Source: Comamonas testosteroni (GTDB taxonomy: Bacteria > Pseudomonadota > Gammaproteobacteria > Burkholderiales > Burkholderiaceae_C). From it: a stretch of 64,000 nucleotides of DNA. The stretch lies in the NCBI RefSeq assembly GCF_000761245.1, contig NZ_AWOR01000046.1, positions 310,001 to 374,000 of the forward strand, read 5' to 3'. Below, piece after piece: positions 8,434 to 16,525 of the stretch. The notes below the pieces were generated by a model. It was given only the letters and a program-made list of their open reading frames with translations, was not told the origin of the DNA and did not search any database. Each line of letters starts with the position of its first letter. The first letter of the stretch is position 1. Made by a program: the position numbers and the translations under genes.

Positions 8434-9175
8434 GCAGGTCTCCGTGCGAGCTTTTCTTTTGCAACTGCTCCCGCACGGAGGTCTCGTAGGCGCTGCAGAT
8501 GTCGCGGCCCGGGCCGTCGCCGCGCAGCCGGCCTTGCTCCAGCCAGATCACGCGTTCGAAGTCGCGCACATGATCGAGCACATGGGTGGAGACCAGCACC
8601 TGTTGCGGCGCGGTGGCAATATCCTGGGCCAGAAGGGCCTGACCGGGCAGGTCCAGGCTGGCGAAGGGCTCGTCCAGCAGCAGCAGCTGGGGCGCGGCAA
8701 TCAGCAGCGAGAGCCAGCACACCTGCTGACGCTGGCCCTGGCTCAGACTGCTGACGGCCCGCTCGGCCCAGTGGGCCAGGCCACGTTCGGCCAGCAGCTC
8801 GCGCGCCCTGGCTCTGGCTTGCTGCTTGCTCAGGCCCTGGGGGCGCAGGCCCAGGGCCAGCTCTTCCTCCACGGTGGGGAAGATGATCTGGTCGTCCGGG
8901 TTCTGGAACATCAGGCCGATCAGGCCGGGCTTGTGCTGGCGCGCCTGCAGCAAGGGCATGCCATCCACCAGTACCTGTCCGGCCTGGGGCAGCTCGAGCC
9001 CGCAAAGCAGGCGGAACAGGCTGGACTTGCCCGCGCCGTTGTTGCCGATCACGCCTATGCGCTTTTGCGTCAGGGCCAGGTTCAGGCCGTCAAACACCTG
9101 GGTCTGGCCACGCTGCAGCCGTATGTCGACCAACTGCACGCCCTGTTGGGTGGGGCTTTGCAAACCGTCGCTCAT
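8426..9175 (-). CDS. bioM: Biotin ECF transporter, ATP-binding protein BioM
   Basis: This is the ATPase of the BioMNY biotin importer, about 249 residues. Walker A is IGNNGAGKSSLF, the Q-loop lies in LMFQNPDDQIIFPTV, the signature is SLSQGQRQQVCWLS, and Walker B is LLLLDEPFASLD. The MFQNPDDQ form of the Q-loop is typical of ECF-type ATPases. ATG 9175 was chosen because AGGAG lies 6-7 nt upstream, while the longer in-frame extension to 9295 has arginine/proline-rich sequence unlike the family. It is the first gene of a six-gene operon bioM-bioN-bioY-ligase-thiolase-nitroreductase. Confidence 0.93.
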   Translation of the reverse strand: MSDGLQSPTQQGVQLVDIRLQRGQTQVFDGLNLALTQKRIGVIGNNGAGKSSLFRLLCGLELPQAGQVLVDGMPLLQARQHKPGLIGLMFQNPDDQIIFPTVEEELALGLRPQGLSKQQARARARELLAERGLAHWAERAVSSLSQGQRQQVCWLSLLIAAPQLLLLDEPFASLDLPGQALLAQDIATAPQQVLVSTHVLDHVRDFERVIWLEQGRLRGDGPGRDICSAYETSVREQLQKKSSHGDLHG

Positions 9176-9382
9176 GCGCCAGCTCCTGCTGCGGCAAGGG
9201 CCGGGCTGCAAGATGCCGGGCTGGAATGGGGATGGCAAAAAACGAAAAGGGCTGACATACGGGGAGAATCTGAAACTGTGCCCCGGCTTCAACATACGAG
9301 GCTGCGTTGGTGGCGGATTCTAGCGCTGTGAATTTGCTTTCAAAAGTCCGCCATCTGAGCTCTTTTTATGTGAATTTCCTAT

Positions 9383-9397
9383 AAGAAATGATTTCTT
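9383..9397. promoter_or_regulatory. 15-bp palindrome upstream of bioM, candidate operator
   Basis: AAGAAAT-G-ATTTCTT is a perfect 7-1-7 palindrome in an AT-rich patch about 210 bp upstream of the bioM start. It does not match the BioR or BirA boxes as I remember them. It could bind a regulator of the biotin operon, but that is inference. Confidence 0.3.
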
Positions 9398-9739
9398 TAC
9401 CTGGGGAGGCTGTTTGTTGCCATTGGGCCCGCATTTCGTCGCAGTTGTGCGCCAGATGGCAGCGTGTTGCAGAGTGAAGCATTTCTGTGTGCCGTTCTGG
9501 CCTGCTTCAGGGGCTAACTTCGCTCAAACCGCTCGAGCGCTGGCGTGAAGATTCGTGCGATTGGCCGTGGATAGCCATGTTTTGACGTGGCTTGCAATGC
9601 TCAGGAGCACAAGCTGCGGCGGGCCTTTGCCGTCAGGCAGGCAAACCGGTGCGGGATTGGCTGCTTTCGGGCTCAGGCAGGCAGTTTGCAAGCACCCAAA
9701 ATATTTCTAAAAAAATGGCCTTTGACCTGTCCGGACATG

Positions 9740-9764
9740 AAAAAAGCGGGCTCCGGGCCCGCTT
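9740..9764 (-). terminator. Rho-independent terminator of the TonB receptor gene
   Basis: Read on the minus strand, AAGCGGGC pairs with GCCCGCTT around a 5-nt loop and is followed by a run of T. It lies about 30 nt after the stop of the receptor gene at 9795. Confidence 0.75.
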
Positions 9765-9794
9765 ACTGCTGTCAGGCAAAGCCGCAGGACATGC

Positions 9795-11924
9795 CTAGAA
9801 CTGGTAGCTGAGGCTGGCACCAGTCATCCATTGGCGCCCCGGGGCCGGCTCGTAGTAGCGTCCGTTGCCTTCGTTGACGATGACCGAGCCCACATAGTTC
9901 TTGTCCGCCAGATTGTCGACGCGGGCAAAAGCACTGAGCTTCCAGGCACCCAGGCGCCGGGTGTAGCCCACGCTCAGGCTGGCCACGTTGTAGCTGGGGG
10001 CATAGACCTGGTTTTTGTCGTCGGCGGCAATACGGCCCACATGACGCCAGTCCAGACCCACACGCCAGTCGGTGGCGGGAAGCCATTCCAGCCCCAGGTA
10101 GCCAAGATGCCTGGCCGTGCCGGCAATGCGGTTGCCGGCGGGAATGCAGTCCTGGCCCTTGCTGTCGCAATAGCCGCTGCGCAGGCTGGCGTCGAGCAGC
10201 GTCAGCGCGCCGTTCAGGCGCAACTGGGGCATCAGCCAGGTGCTGGTGCTCAGCTCCATGCCGCGGCGGCGGGTTTTGCCTGCGTTCTGATAAGAGGTGC
10301 GGCCGTTGTCGTTGCTGGCCACCACGATTTCATTGTCGGTCTGGGTCTGGAACAGCGCGGCAGACCAGTCGCCGTAGAGGCCGGCCATCTTGAAGCGTTG
10401 CTTGATGCCCAGCTCGGCACTGGTCGATACCGCAGGCTTGAGGCCGAAGTTCAGACCGCCCGCCAGATCGGGTCGGTAGGAAATCTCATTGAAGGTTGGT
10501 GTTTCCATGCCGCGGCCCAGCGAGGCATAGATATTGGTGTCCTGATTGAGCTCGTGCTGCAGCGAAACAACCGGCAGCAGCTTATGGAATCCGGCATTGC
10601 CGCTATCGTCTTTGTCGGCCAGGAAATGGTCGCGCGACTGGAACTGCACATTGCTCCAGCGCAGGCCGGCATCGAGCTTCCAGCGCGGTGCAAAGGCCCA
10701 GGAGGCTTGCAGATAAGGGTCGACGCTGGTGAGGGTATTGCGCTCGTCGCGCACCAGCTCGCCGACCACACCCAGCTGGTTGCCCACAAAGTTCTTGTAT
10801 CCCTGGCGGTCTTCCCTGACGGTGTTGGCGGCCAGGCCGGCAATCAGGCCCAGGCTGCCGCTGCCCAGCTCGTACTTGCCGCTCCAGCGCGCATCGATGC
10901 CGCCATAGTCGCGCTTGAGACCGATCACCCCACCTCTGTAGCCGGTCTGCGATGCCTTGGGTGCGGACTGAAACTGCATCATTTCGCGCTGACCGGCATA
11001 GGCCATGAGGCGCAGTGCCTGGCCACCGTCCAGCTGGCGCTCATAGGTCAGTCCGGCCTGGGTCTGCTTCACGCTTTTGCGCGAGTCGTAGAGCAATGGA
11101 TTGGAGGCCACAGCCCTGGGGTCTGCAGCCCAGTCCTTGGGCGTGATGCCGCCCGGGTCCTTGGCATCGATGTCCACATGGTTGGCCACCAGGGTCAGCT
11201 GGCTGTATTCGTCGGGCTTGACGTCGATACGGGCGTTGAACAGGTTTTTGTCCGCCGCGCTCTGGGCCCGGTAGCCGTCGGTCAGAAAACGGCTGGCGCT
11301 GAGCACATAGCCAATCCCATTGGCTTCGCCCTTGGCCTTCAGGCCCAGGCGCTTTTGCCCGTCGCTGCCCAGTGCAAAGCTGCTTTGCACCGAGGGCGCG
11401 CCCTCGCCGCGTTCGGTATAGGCATTGATCACGCCGCCCGAGGCGTTGCCGTAGAGCGCGGAGTAGGGGCCGCGCAGCACTTCCACGCGCTCCAGCGAGG
11501 CGATATCGATATTGTTGGTCTGGCCCTGGCCATCGGGCATGGTGGAGGGGATGCCGTCCACATAGATCTGTATGCCGCGCACGCCGAAGGTGGAGCGCGC
11601 GCCAAAGCCGCGAATCGACAGCTGCAGGTCTTGCGCGTAGTTCTGGCGGTTTTGCAGCTGCAGGCCCGGAGCTGCGCTCAGGGACTCCGAGAGATTGACC
11701 TGCAGATTGCGCTCGCGCATGCGCTCGCCGTCGAGCACCGTGACGGATGCCGGTGTCTGCTCAAGCGCGGAATCCTGCAAGGTGCTGCGCACGGTGACTT
11801 CGGACAACTGGGGCAGCTGCGGCTGGGCGGTGGCTTGCTGGGCCATTGCGGACTGTGCCGTCAGCAGCAGTCCGGCGGCGGCCACAGGCCAGCCTGCCAG
11901 ATGACAAAGGCGCGAAAAATGCAT
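9795..11924 (-). CDS. TonB-dependent outer membrane receptor (YncD/PqqU-like)
   Basis: This is a 709-residue outer-membrane receptor. A signal peptide ends near AQSAMAQQ, and a TonB-box-like segment LSEVTVRST follows. The plug domain contains RGFGARSTFGVRGIQIYVDGIPS and LERVEVLRGPYSALYGNASGGVIN, followed by a 22-strand beta-barrel ending in aromatic SLSYQF. The plug wording RQNYAQDLQLSIRGFGARSTFGVRG resembles E. coli YncD (PqqU) as I remember it, so PQQ or another small cofactor is a possible ligand, but this is weak. ATG 11924 gives a proper signal peptide, while the M 10 codons upstream adds an unlikely polar start. It is divergent from the TPP-riboswitch operon. Confidence 0.85.
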   Translation of the reverse strand: MHFSRLCHLAGWPVAAAGLLLTAQSAMAQQATAQPQLPQLSEVTVRSTLQDSALEQTPASVTVLDGERMRERNLQVNLSESLSAAPGLQLQNRQNYAQDLQLSIRGFGARSTFGVRGIQIYVDGIPSTMPDGQGQTNNIDIASLERVEVLRGPYSALYGNASGGVINAYTERGEGAPSVQSSFALGSDGQKRLGLKAKGEANGIGYVLSASRFLTDGYRAQSAADKNLFNARIDVKPDEYSQLTLVANHVDIDAKDPGGITPKDWAADPRAVASNPLLYDSRKSVKQTQAGLTYERQLDGGQALRLMAYAGQREMMQFQSAPKASQTGYRGGVIGLKRDYGGIDARWSGKYELGSGSLGLIAGLAANTVREDRQGYKNFVGNQLGVVGELVRDERNTLTSVDPYLQASWAFAPRWKLDAGLRWSNVQFQSRDHFLADKDDSGNAGFHKLLPVVSLQHELNQDTNIYASLGRGMETPTFNEISYRPDLAGGLNFGLKPAVSTSAELGIKQRFKMAGLYGDWSAALFQTQTDNEIVVASNDNGRTSYQNAGKTRRRGMELSTSTWLMPQLRLNGALTLLDASLRSGYCDSKGQDCIPAGNRIAGTARHLGYLGLEWLPATDWRVGLDWRHVGRIAADDKNQVYAPSYNVASLSVGYTRRLGAWKLSAFARVDNLADKNYVGSVIVNEGNGRYYEPAPGRQWMTGASLSYQF

Positions 11925-12241
11925 GTGAATATCTCTGGGGCTTGGGGTGGGCATTCAGTGCCCTGGATGGCTTGCAAGCGTCTGCTGACGCAGTCCATCG
12001 CCGCGACATGCCGCGCTTTCAGGCATGGCGTACCTGCGCCATTGTCGGCGCCGTGGCAGGTTACGTCTCAGGCAGCTTGCGGTGCCGGGTCGATTGTATT
12101 TGGGCAGCAGTGTTTTGATGTTTTTGTCCTGGATGTCCTTCTTGCCCGTGCTGGAGCATTACCCCAGGTTACAAGTGACGCGACTTTCATACGGCAGCTC
12201 AGGCCCCTTGCAGCGATGCCGTTGGGGTAAGATGGCGCCGC
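11925..12241. other. Intergenic region between TonB receptor and TPP riboswitch
   Basis: This gap of about 320 bp separates two divergent transcription units and must contain both promoters. I see no gene and no clear second riboswitch on the receptor side. An AAGC...CCTGCC string resembles a B12 box, but the other conserved B12 elements are missing. Confidence 0.4.
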
Positions 12242-12314
12242 GCTCCGGGGTGCACACCAGTGCTGAGATCTACACCCGCGAACTTGACCCGGTTCATACC
12301 GGCGGAAGAAGAGC
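12242..12314 (+). promoter_or_regulatory. TPP riboswitch (THI element)
   Basis: The aptamer is recognisable in order: P1 arm GCTC (12242-12245), GGGGTGC, the P3 stem, GCTGAGA, then ACCCGCGAACTTGA, CCGG...CCGGCGG, and the closing arm GAGC (12311-12314). The strings CTGAGA, ACCCG, GAACTTGA and ATACCGGCG are the hallmark conserved bases of the thiamine pyrophosphate riboswitch. It lies 84 nt before the LuxE-like gene on the same strand and should repress that operon when TPP is plentiful. This is the strongest clue that the downstream lux-like and ABC transporter genes serve thiamine metabolism. Confidence 0.93.
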
Positions 12315-12359
12315 TTGCAAGCTGACCTCAGGGCAGTGCGTTCTCGCATGGTCAGCAAG

Positions 12360-12391
12360 CCTTCGGAGCATGATGTCCCCGCTCTCGAAGG
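12360..12391 (+). promoter_or_regulatory. Shine-Dalgarno-sequestering hairpin of the TPP riboswitch
   Basis: CCTTCG-GAGC (12360-12369) pairs with GCTC-t-CGAAGG (12381-12391). The 3' arm contains the GAAGGA ribosome binding site of the LuxE-like gene (ATG 12398). An upstream stem, GCTGACC with GGTCAGC, sits between the aptamer and this hairpin. This looks like a translational expression platform, since no T-run follows. Confidence 0.65.
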
Positions 12392-12397
12392 AATTTC

Positions 12398-13492
12398 ATG
12401 GACAAGGCCGCTTCGCTGGTCGCCGATCTGCTTGCTTTCATCGCAATGGATGACTGCACCGACGACCAGTTCAATCAACTCGCCCTGCGCCTTTTCGCCT
12501 ACCAGTACGAATGCAATGCGCCGTTTCGCAGCTTTTGCCAGCGACGCGGCGCCACGCTGCGCAATGTCAGGAGCTGGCGCGATGTTCCGGCCGTGCCCAT
12601 CGATGCCTTCAAGGCCATGGAGCTGCGCAGCGAGCCGCCGTCGCCCGCCGAGCGCGTGTTCATGACCAGCGGCACCACGGGCCGCGCCGCGCGTGGACGT
12701 CATTTCCATCCGCAGCTCGATGTCTACGACCTGTCCATGAAGCGCTATTTCTCCAGGCATTTCATGCAGGGTCTGGAGCGCATGCCCATGGGTATTCTGT
12801 TTCCCGATGAGCAGGCCATGCCCAATTCCTCGCTGGCCCACTATCTGGCACTTGCCCGGTCCGAATTTGGCTCGGCAGGCAGCCGCTACTACCTGAACTC
12901 GGAGGGGCTGGACATGCCGGCCCTGTGCGCCGCGTTGGCAGAATCCGAGCGCAGCGGCCAGCCCTTTGCCCTGTTGGGCGCGAGCTTCAGCCTGGTCCAT
13001 GTGATGGATGCCCTGCGTGCGCAGGGCCGCAGCTTTCGCCTGCCCGCAGGCAGCCGCGTGCTGGATACGGGCGGCTACAAGGGGCAGTCGCGCGAGCTGC
13101 CGCTCGAGCAGTTCTATGCCGAGCTTTCGCAGCTGCTGGGCGTGCCGCGCAGTCTGTGCATCAATATGTATGGCATGACCGAGCTGAGCACCCAGTTCTA
13201 TGACGATGGCAATGCGGTGCTGCCTTCGGTCAAGTCCGGCCCGCACTGGATTCGTTCGCGTCTGGTCGAGCCGATCACAGGGCGGGATGTGGCAGCGGGT
13301 GAGCGCGGCATTCTGGTGCATTGCGATCTGGCCAACTACAACGCGGTGACCACCATCCTGACCGAGGATGTGGGCCTGTGGGCCGGCCAGCAGGAAAAAG
13401 ACGGCTTTTTGCTGCTTGGACGAGCCGAGGGTGCTGCCGCCAAGGGGTGCTCGCTGGCGGTTGAAGAGTTTGTGAAAGCTGCCGGCGCATGA
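12398..13492 (+). CDS. LuxE-like acyl-protein synthetase (carboxylate-activating)
   Basis: This is a 364-residue member of the LuxE family, which adenylates a carboxylic acid and transfers the acyl group to its own C-terminal Cys before handing it to the LuxC reductase. The ATP loop MTSGTTGRAARG is at about 88-99 and the YGMTELSTQFY adenylation motif near 262. The acceptor Cys is conserved in AKGCSLAVEEF (Cys351). LuxE in bioluminescent bacteria acts on fatty acids, but no luciferase genes are present here. It is first in a TPP-riboswitch operon with a GAAGGA ribosome binding site inside the switch hairpin. It overlaps the LuxC-like gene by 4 nt. A thiamine-related carboxylic acid is the likely substrate by context. 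Confidence 0.88.
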   Translation: MDKAASLVADLLAFIAMDDCTDDQFNQLALRLFAYQYECNAPFRSFCQRRGATLRNVRSWRDVPAVPIDAFKAMELRSEPPSPAERVFMTSGTTGRAARGRHFHPQLDVYDLSMKRYFSRHFMQGLERMPMGILFPDEQAMPNSSLAHYLALARSEFGSAGSRYYLNSEGLDMPALCAALAESERSGQPFALLGASFSLVHVMDALRAQGRSFRLPAGSRVLDTGGYKGQSRELPLEQFYAELSQLLGVPRSLCINMYGMTELSTQFYDDGNAVLPSVKSGPHWIRSRLVEPITGRDVAAGERGILVHCDLANYNAVTTILTEDVGLWAGQQEKDGFLLLGRAEGAAAKGCSLAVEEFVKAAGA

Positions 13493-14955
13493 GCGAGCAG
13501 CGCAAGGTGCAGCGTATCAGGGCTGGCTATCTGCCAGGCCTCGGCGACGATGAAGTGCAGTGGCAGACGCTGGACTTCAAGTCTCGGGACGGCCAGAGTC
13601 TGGAAGTCTGCGTTCCCCTGCTGACGGCGCCGCAGATGCAGGCACTGGCCTGTCGTGTGCGCAAGGCCGCGGCCATCCATCTGCGTCCCATGCCGGTGGC
13701 CGAGATCATCGATGCCGTCGATCGTGCGATGGCTCGCCTGCTGGACCGTAATGACATCTACCGCCAGCAGGCCGAAGCCTGGCTGCCCGTGGTCAGCGGC
13801 TATGACACCGATATGGTGCGGCTGGGGTTGACAGGATTTTTCAAGACTTTTCGTGCAGCGCAGCTCAAGCGCTTTGTGGCCGAAGATTTTGCCAACCCGG
13901 CGGTGCTCGATGGCTTTCAACCGGCAGCCAAGGGCGGGGCCGTACGTGCTTTCGGCCCGGATCTGCTGGTGCATAGCTGGGCTGGCAACGTACCTGCGCT
14001 GTCGCTGTGGAGCCTGGTCTGTGGCTTGCTGGTCAAGGCCCCTGCGATTGGCAAGCTGGCCAGTGCCGAGCCTTTGTTTGCGGGATGGTTTGCACGCTTG
14101 CTGGCCGAGGTGCATCCGCCGCTGGCCGGTTGCCTGGCCGTGGTGTGGTGGCGCGGCGCGGGCGGCGAGGAGGCCGACGCGCTCTATGCCCAGGCCGATA
14201 CGGTGCTGGCCTATGGCGGCAACCAGACTCTGGATGCACTGCGTCGTCGCCTGCCCGTGACGACCCGCTTTTTGCCCCATGGCCACAAGCTGGGCTTTGG
14301 CCTGATTGACGCGCAGGCGCTGGATACGCTCAAGGCTCCGGCCATGGCAAGGCTGGCGGCCTGGGACGTGATGCGCTACGACCAGCAGGGCTGCTATTCG
14401 CCCCATGTGTTCTATGTGCAGCGTGGGGCGCCGGTTTCGCCGCGTGCTTTTGCCGACTATCTGGCGGCCGAGCTTGCCAATCTGCAGCGACGTTTCGCAC
14501 GCCGCGAGCTGGATCTGGAAGAAGGGGCGGCGCTGGCCCGCTGGCAGCAGAACATGGAGTGGGGCGGTGAAGCACACCAGTTGCTGGGGCCTGTGGATGC
14601 GCCCTGGAGCGTTGCCTACAGCGAGAGTCTGCAGCCCCTGGCGCCGACCGCGCTGTACCGCACGATTGCCGTGGTGGCCGTGGACCGGCTCGATGCCGTG
14701 CTGCCCGTGGTGGCCGCTCAGCGCGACTATCTGCAGACCGCCGGCATTGCGGCCGGCCCCGAAGAGCTGTACCGCCTGGCCGGGCTGCTGGGCGCGGCTG
14801 GCGTCACGCGTATCAGCGCCATCGGCTCCATGAGCATGCCCGAGGCCGGCTGGCACCATGACGGGCGCTTCAACCTGCTGGATCTGGTGCGCATGACAGA
14901 GATCGAGCAGTCGGCAGAACTCGCGGCCCAGCCGCTGGCCGCCTATGCGGACTGA
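13489..14955 (+). CDS. LuxC-like acyl-thioester reductase (aldehyde-forming)
   Basis: This is a 488-residue protein of the LuxC / acyl-CoA reductase family (aldehyde dehydrogenase fold). It reduces an acyl-enzyme thioester to an aldehyde with NADPH. The catalytic Cys is visible at residue 302 in QQGCYSPHVFYV, and the VHSWAGNVPALSLWSLVCGLLVKAPAI segment (about 163-190) is the family cofactor region. The ATGA overlap with the LuxE-like gene predicts coupled synthesis of the two partners, as in the LuxC-LuxE complex. It is followed directly by the ABC transporter genes. With the upstream TPP riboswitch, I infer reduction of a thiamine precursor carboxylate and not of a fatty acid. Confidence 0.88.
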   Translation: MSEQRKVQRIRAGYLPGLGDDEVQWQTLDFKSRDGQSLEVCVPLLTAPQMQALACRVRKAAAIHLRPMPVAEIIDAVDRAMARLLDRNDIYRQQAEAWLPVVSGYDTDMVRLGLTGFFKTFRAAQLKRFVAEDFANPAVLDGFQPAAKGGAVRAFGPDLLVHSWAGNVPALSLWSLVCGLLVKAPAIGKLASAEPLFAGWFARLLAEVHPPLAGCLAVVWWRGAGGEEADALYAQADTVLAYGGNQTLDALRRRLPVTTRFLPHGHKLGFGLIDAQALDTLKAPAMARLAAWDVMRYDQQGCYSPHVFYVQRGAPVSPRAFADYLAAELANLQRRFARRELDLEEGAALARWQQNMEWGGEAHQLLGPVDAPWSVAYSESLQPLAPTALYRTIAVVAVDRLDAVLPVVAAQRDYLQTAGIAAGPEELYRLAGLLGAAGVTRISAIGSMSMPEAGWHHDGRFNLLDLVRMTEIEQSAELAAQPLAAYAD

Positions 14956-14971
14956 GGGAGTGGATACAGCC

Positions 14972-15718
14972 GTGGCATTCATGGAGTTCAAGCAGGCCCG
15001 ATTCAGCTACCCGGGACGAGCGCCCGTGGTGGATGGCGTGGACTGGCAGGTCGGGGCCGGAGAGTTTCACTGCCTGCTGGGGCGCAGCGGCTGCGGCAAG
15101 ACCACGCTGCTCAAGCTGGCGGCAGGCCTGCTCAGGCCCCAGTCGGGGCATGTCCTGCTGCGCGGCAGCGAGCTGGCAGCGCCGGGGCCGCAGCTGGGCT
15201 TCATGTTCCAGGCACCGACACTGCTGGACTGGCATACGGTGATCGACAACGTGCTGCTGCCCGTGTCGCTGCAGCGCAAACCCACGCAGCAGGATCAACA
15301 GGCGGCCATGCAGCTGCTGGAGCAATTGGGTCTTGGCGCCCATTCACGGCTTTACCCGGGCCAGCTCTCGGGCGGACAGCAAAGTCGCGTGGCGCTGGCA
15401 CGCGCCCTGATTCTGGAGCCGCCTCTGCTGCTGCTCGACGAGCCTTTTGCGGCCCTGGATGCCATCACTCGCTCGGAACTGCAGGACGATTTGCTGCGCA
15501 CCTGCCATAAGCATGGCACGACGGTGTTGTTTGTCACCCACGACATCAACGAGGCCGTCTATCTGGGCGACCGCATTGCACTCATGCATGGCGGTCGCAT
15601 CGTGGACGACTGGTCTGTCGAGCTGCCACAGCCGCGCCAGCAGAGCATGCGCCATGGCGCGGCGTTCAACGACTATTGCGCGCGCATTCGCGCATCCATG
15701 GACCGGGGTGGCGCATGA
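14972..15718 (+). CDS. ABC transporter ATPase (SsuB/TauB/ThiZ type)
   Basis: This is an ATPase of the nitrate/sulfonate/thiamine-precursor importer group, about 248 residues. Walker A is [18 protein letters not shown], the signature is LSGGQQSRVALARAL, and Walker B is LLLLDEPFAALDAITR. The start is uncertain. GTG 14972 has GAGGGAG about 10 nt upstream, ATG 14945 overlaps the luxC-like stop, and ATG 14981 has no ribosome binding site. It overlaps the permease gene by 4 nt. Family members importing sulfonates, nitrate or hydroxymethylpyrimidine cannot be told apart by the ATPase alone. The TPP riboswitch points to the ThiXYZ role. Confidence 0.88.
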   Translation: MAFMEFKQARFSYPGRAPVVDGVDWQVGAGEFHCLLGRSGCGKTTLLKLAAGLLRPQSGHVLLRGSELAAPGPQLGFMFQAPTLLDWHTVIDNVLLPVSLQRKPTQQDQQAAMQLLEQLGLGAHSRLYPGQLSGGQQSRVALARALILEPPLLLLDEPFAALDAITRSELQDDLLRTCHKHGTTVLFVTHDINEAVYLGDRIALMHGGRIVDDWSVELPQPRQQSMRHGAAFNDYCARIRASMDRGGA

Positions 15719-16503
15719 GCGGCCTGCTCAACAGAACACACTGGCTGTCTGCCTCGCTTTTGATAGCTGTCATCGCAATATGGGAGCTGGCTGCGAGGCA
15801 ATTTGGCTTGTCGGCGCTGGTGTTGCCTGCGCCCTCGGCGGTGGCGCTGTCGCTGTGGTCGGGTCTGGCGTCCGGCTATTTCTGGCCGCATCTATGGGCG
15901 ACCTTGCAGGCCTTGCTGCTAGGCCTGTTCGTCGGCAGCGCCGTGGGCTTGCTGGCCGGCATGGCGCTGGCCGAGTCCGAGTTGCTGGAGCGCGTGCTCA
16001 AGCCCTATGTGGTGGTCAGCCAGGTAGTGCCAAAGCTGGCCCTGGCGCCATTGTTTGTGTTGTGGTTCGGCTTCGGCATGCTGCCGACGGTGCTGATCAC
16101 GGCGCTGATCTGCTTTTTTCCGTTGATGGAAAACACATTGACGGGTCTGCGGCAGGTGGATGCCCAGCGTCTGCAGCTGTTTCGCATGCTGGGGGCTACC
16201 AGACTGCAGACCCTGTTGCGCCTGAAACTGCCAACCGGGCTGCCCGCGATTCTGGCCGGGCTGCGCGTGGCCGTGGTGCTGGCGCTGGTCGGCACCGTGG
16301 TGGCCGAGTTCATGGGCGCAAGCCAGGGCCTGGGGGCCGTGGTCATTGCCGCCCAGGGAATGATGGATACCACGCTGATGTTTGCGGCGCTGGTGCTGAT
16401 TGCCGCCATGGGCCTGCTGCTCTATCAGGCCTGCCTTGTTCTGGAGCGCGATTTGCTGCGCACCTATCACTTTTCAACCTCGCAGTCTGGCGACCGGACC
16501 TGA
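15715..16503 (+). CDS. ABC transporter permease (SsuC/ThiX type)
   Basis: This is a 262-residue inner-membrane permease of the BPD_transp_1 family with about six hydrophobic spans. The coupling loop is visible at RMLGATRLQTLLRLKLPTGLPAILAGLR, and it is followed by VGTVVAEFMGASQGLGAVV, typical of SsuC/TauC/ThiX permeases. ATG 15715 makes an ATGA overlap with the ATPase gene, and upstream in-frame Met codons lie within that gene. The first span contains TTTTGATAGCTG, the core of a repeat found elsewhere in the window. The substrate is inferred from the TPP riboswitch as a thiamine fragment. Confidence 0.88.
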   Translation: MSGLLNRTHWLSASLLIAVIAIWELAARQFGLSALVLPAPSAVALSLWSGLASGYFWPHLWATLQALLLGLFVGSAVGLLAGMALAESELLERVLKPYVVVSQVVPKLALAPLFVLWFGFGMLPTVLITALICFFPLMENTLTGLRQVDAQRLQLFRMLGATRLQTLLRLKLPTGLPAILAGLRVAVVLALVGTVVAEFMGASQGLGAVVIAAQGMMDTTLMFAALVLIAAMGLLLYQACLVLERDLLRTYHFSTSQSGDRT

Positions 16504-16525
16504 CTGCATCTTCAAACCATTTGTC

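Larger units (their letters stand above)
9176..9794. other. Intergenic region upstream of bioM
   Basis: No gene is supported in these about 620 bases. The region must hold the promoter of the biotin operon (leftward) and holds the terminator of the TonB receptor gene at 9740-9764. A 15-bp palindrome lies at 9383-9397. Confidence 0.5.

Noticed and set aside
12001..12180. Cobalamin riboswitch or second TPP riboswitch in the TonB receptor leader (minus strand)
   Set aside because: Strings such as GGGGTAATGC, CTGAGA and AACCTGCC occur, but the GCCACTG and GGGAA elements of a B12 switch and the ACCCG / ATACCGGCG parts of a TPP switch are missing or wrongly spaced.
9831..12230. 799-codon frame antisense to the TonB receptor
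   Set aside because: It mirrors the codon bias of the real gene on the minus strand, and its translation resembles no protein family.
12398..14955. Bioluminescence (lux) operon
   Set aside because: Only LuxE- and LuxC-like genes are present. There is no luxA, luxB or luxD, and a TPP riboswitch controls the unit, so light production is not supported.
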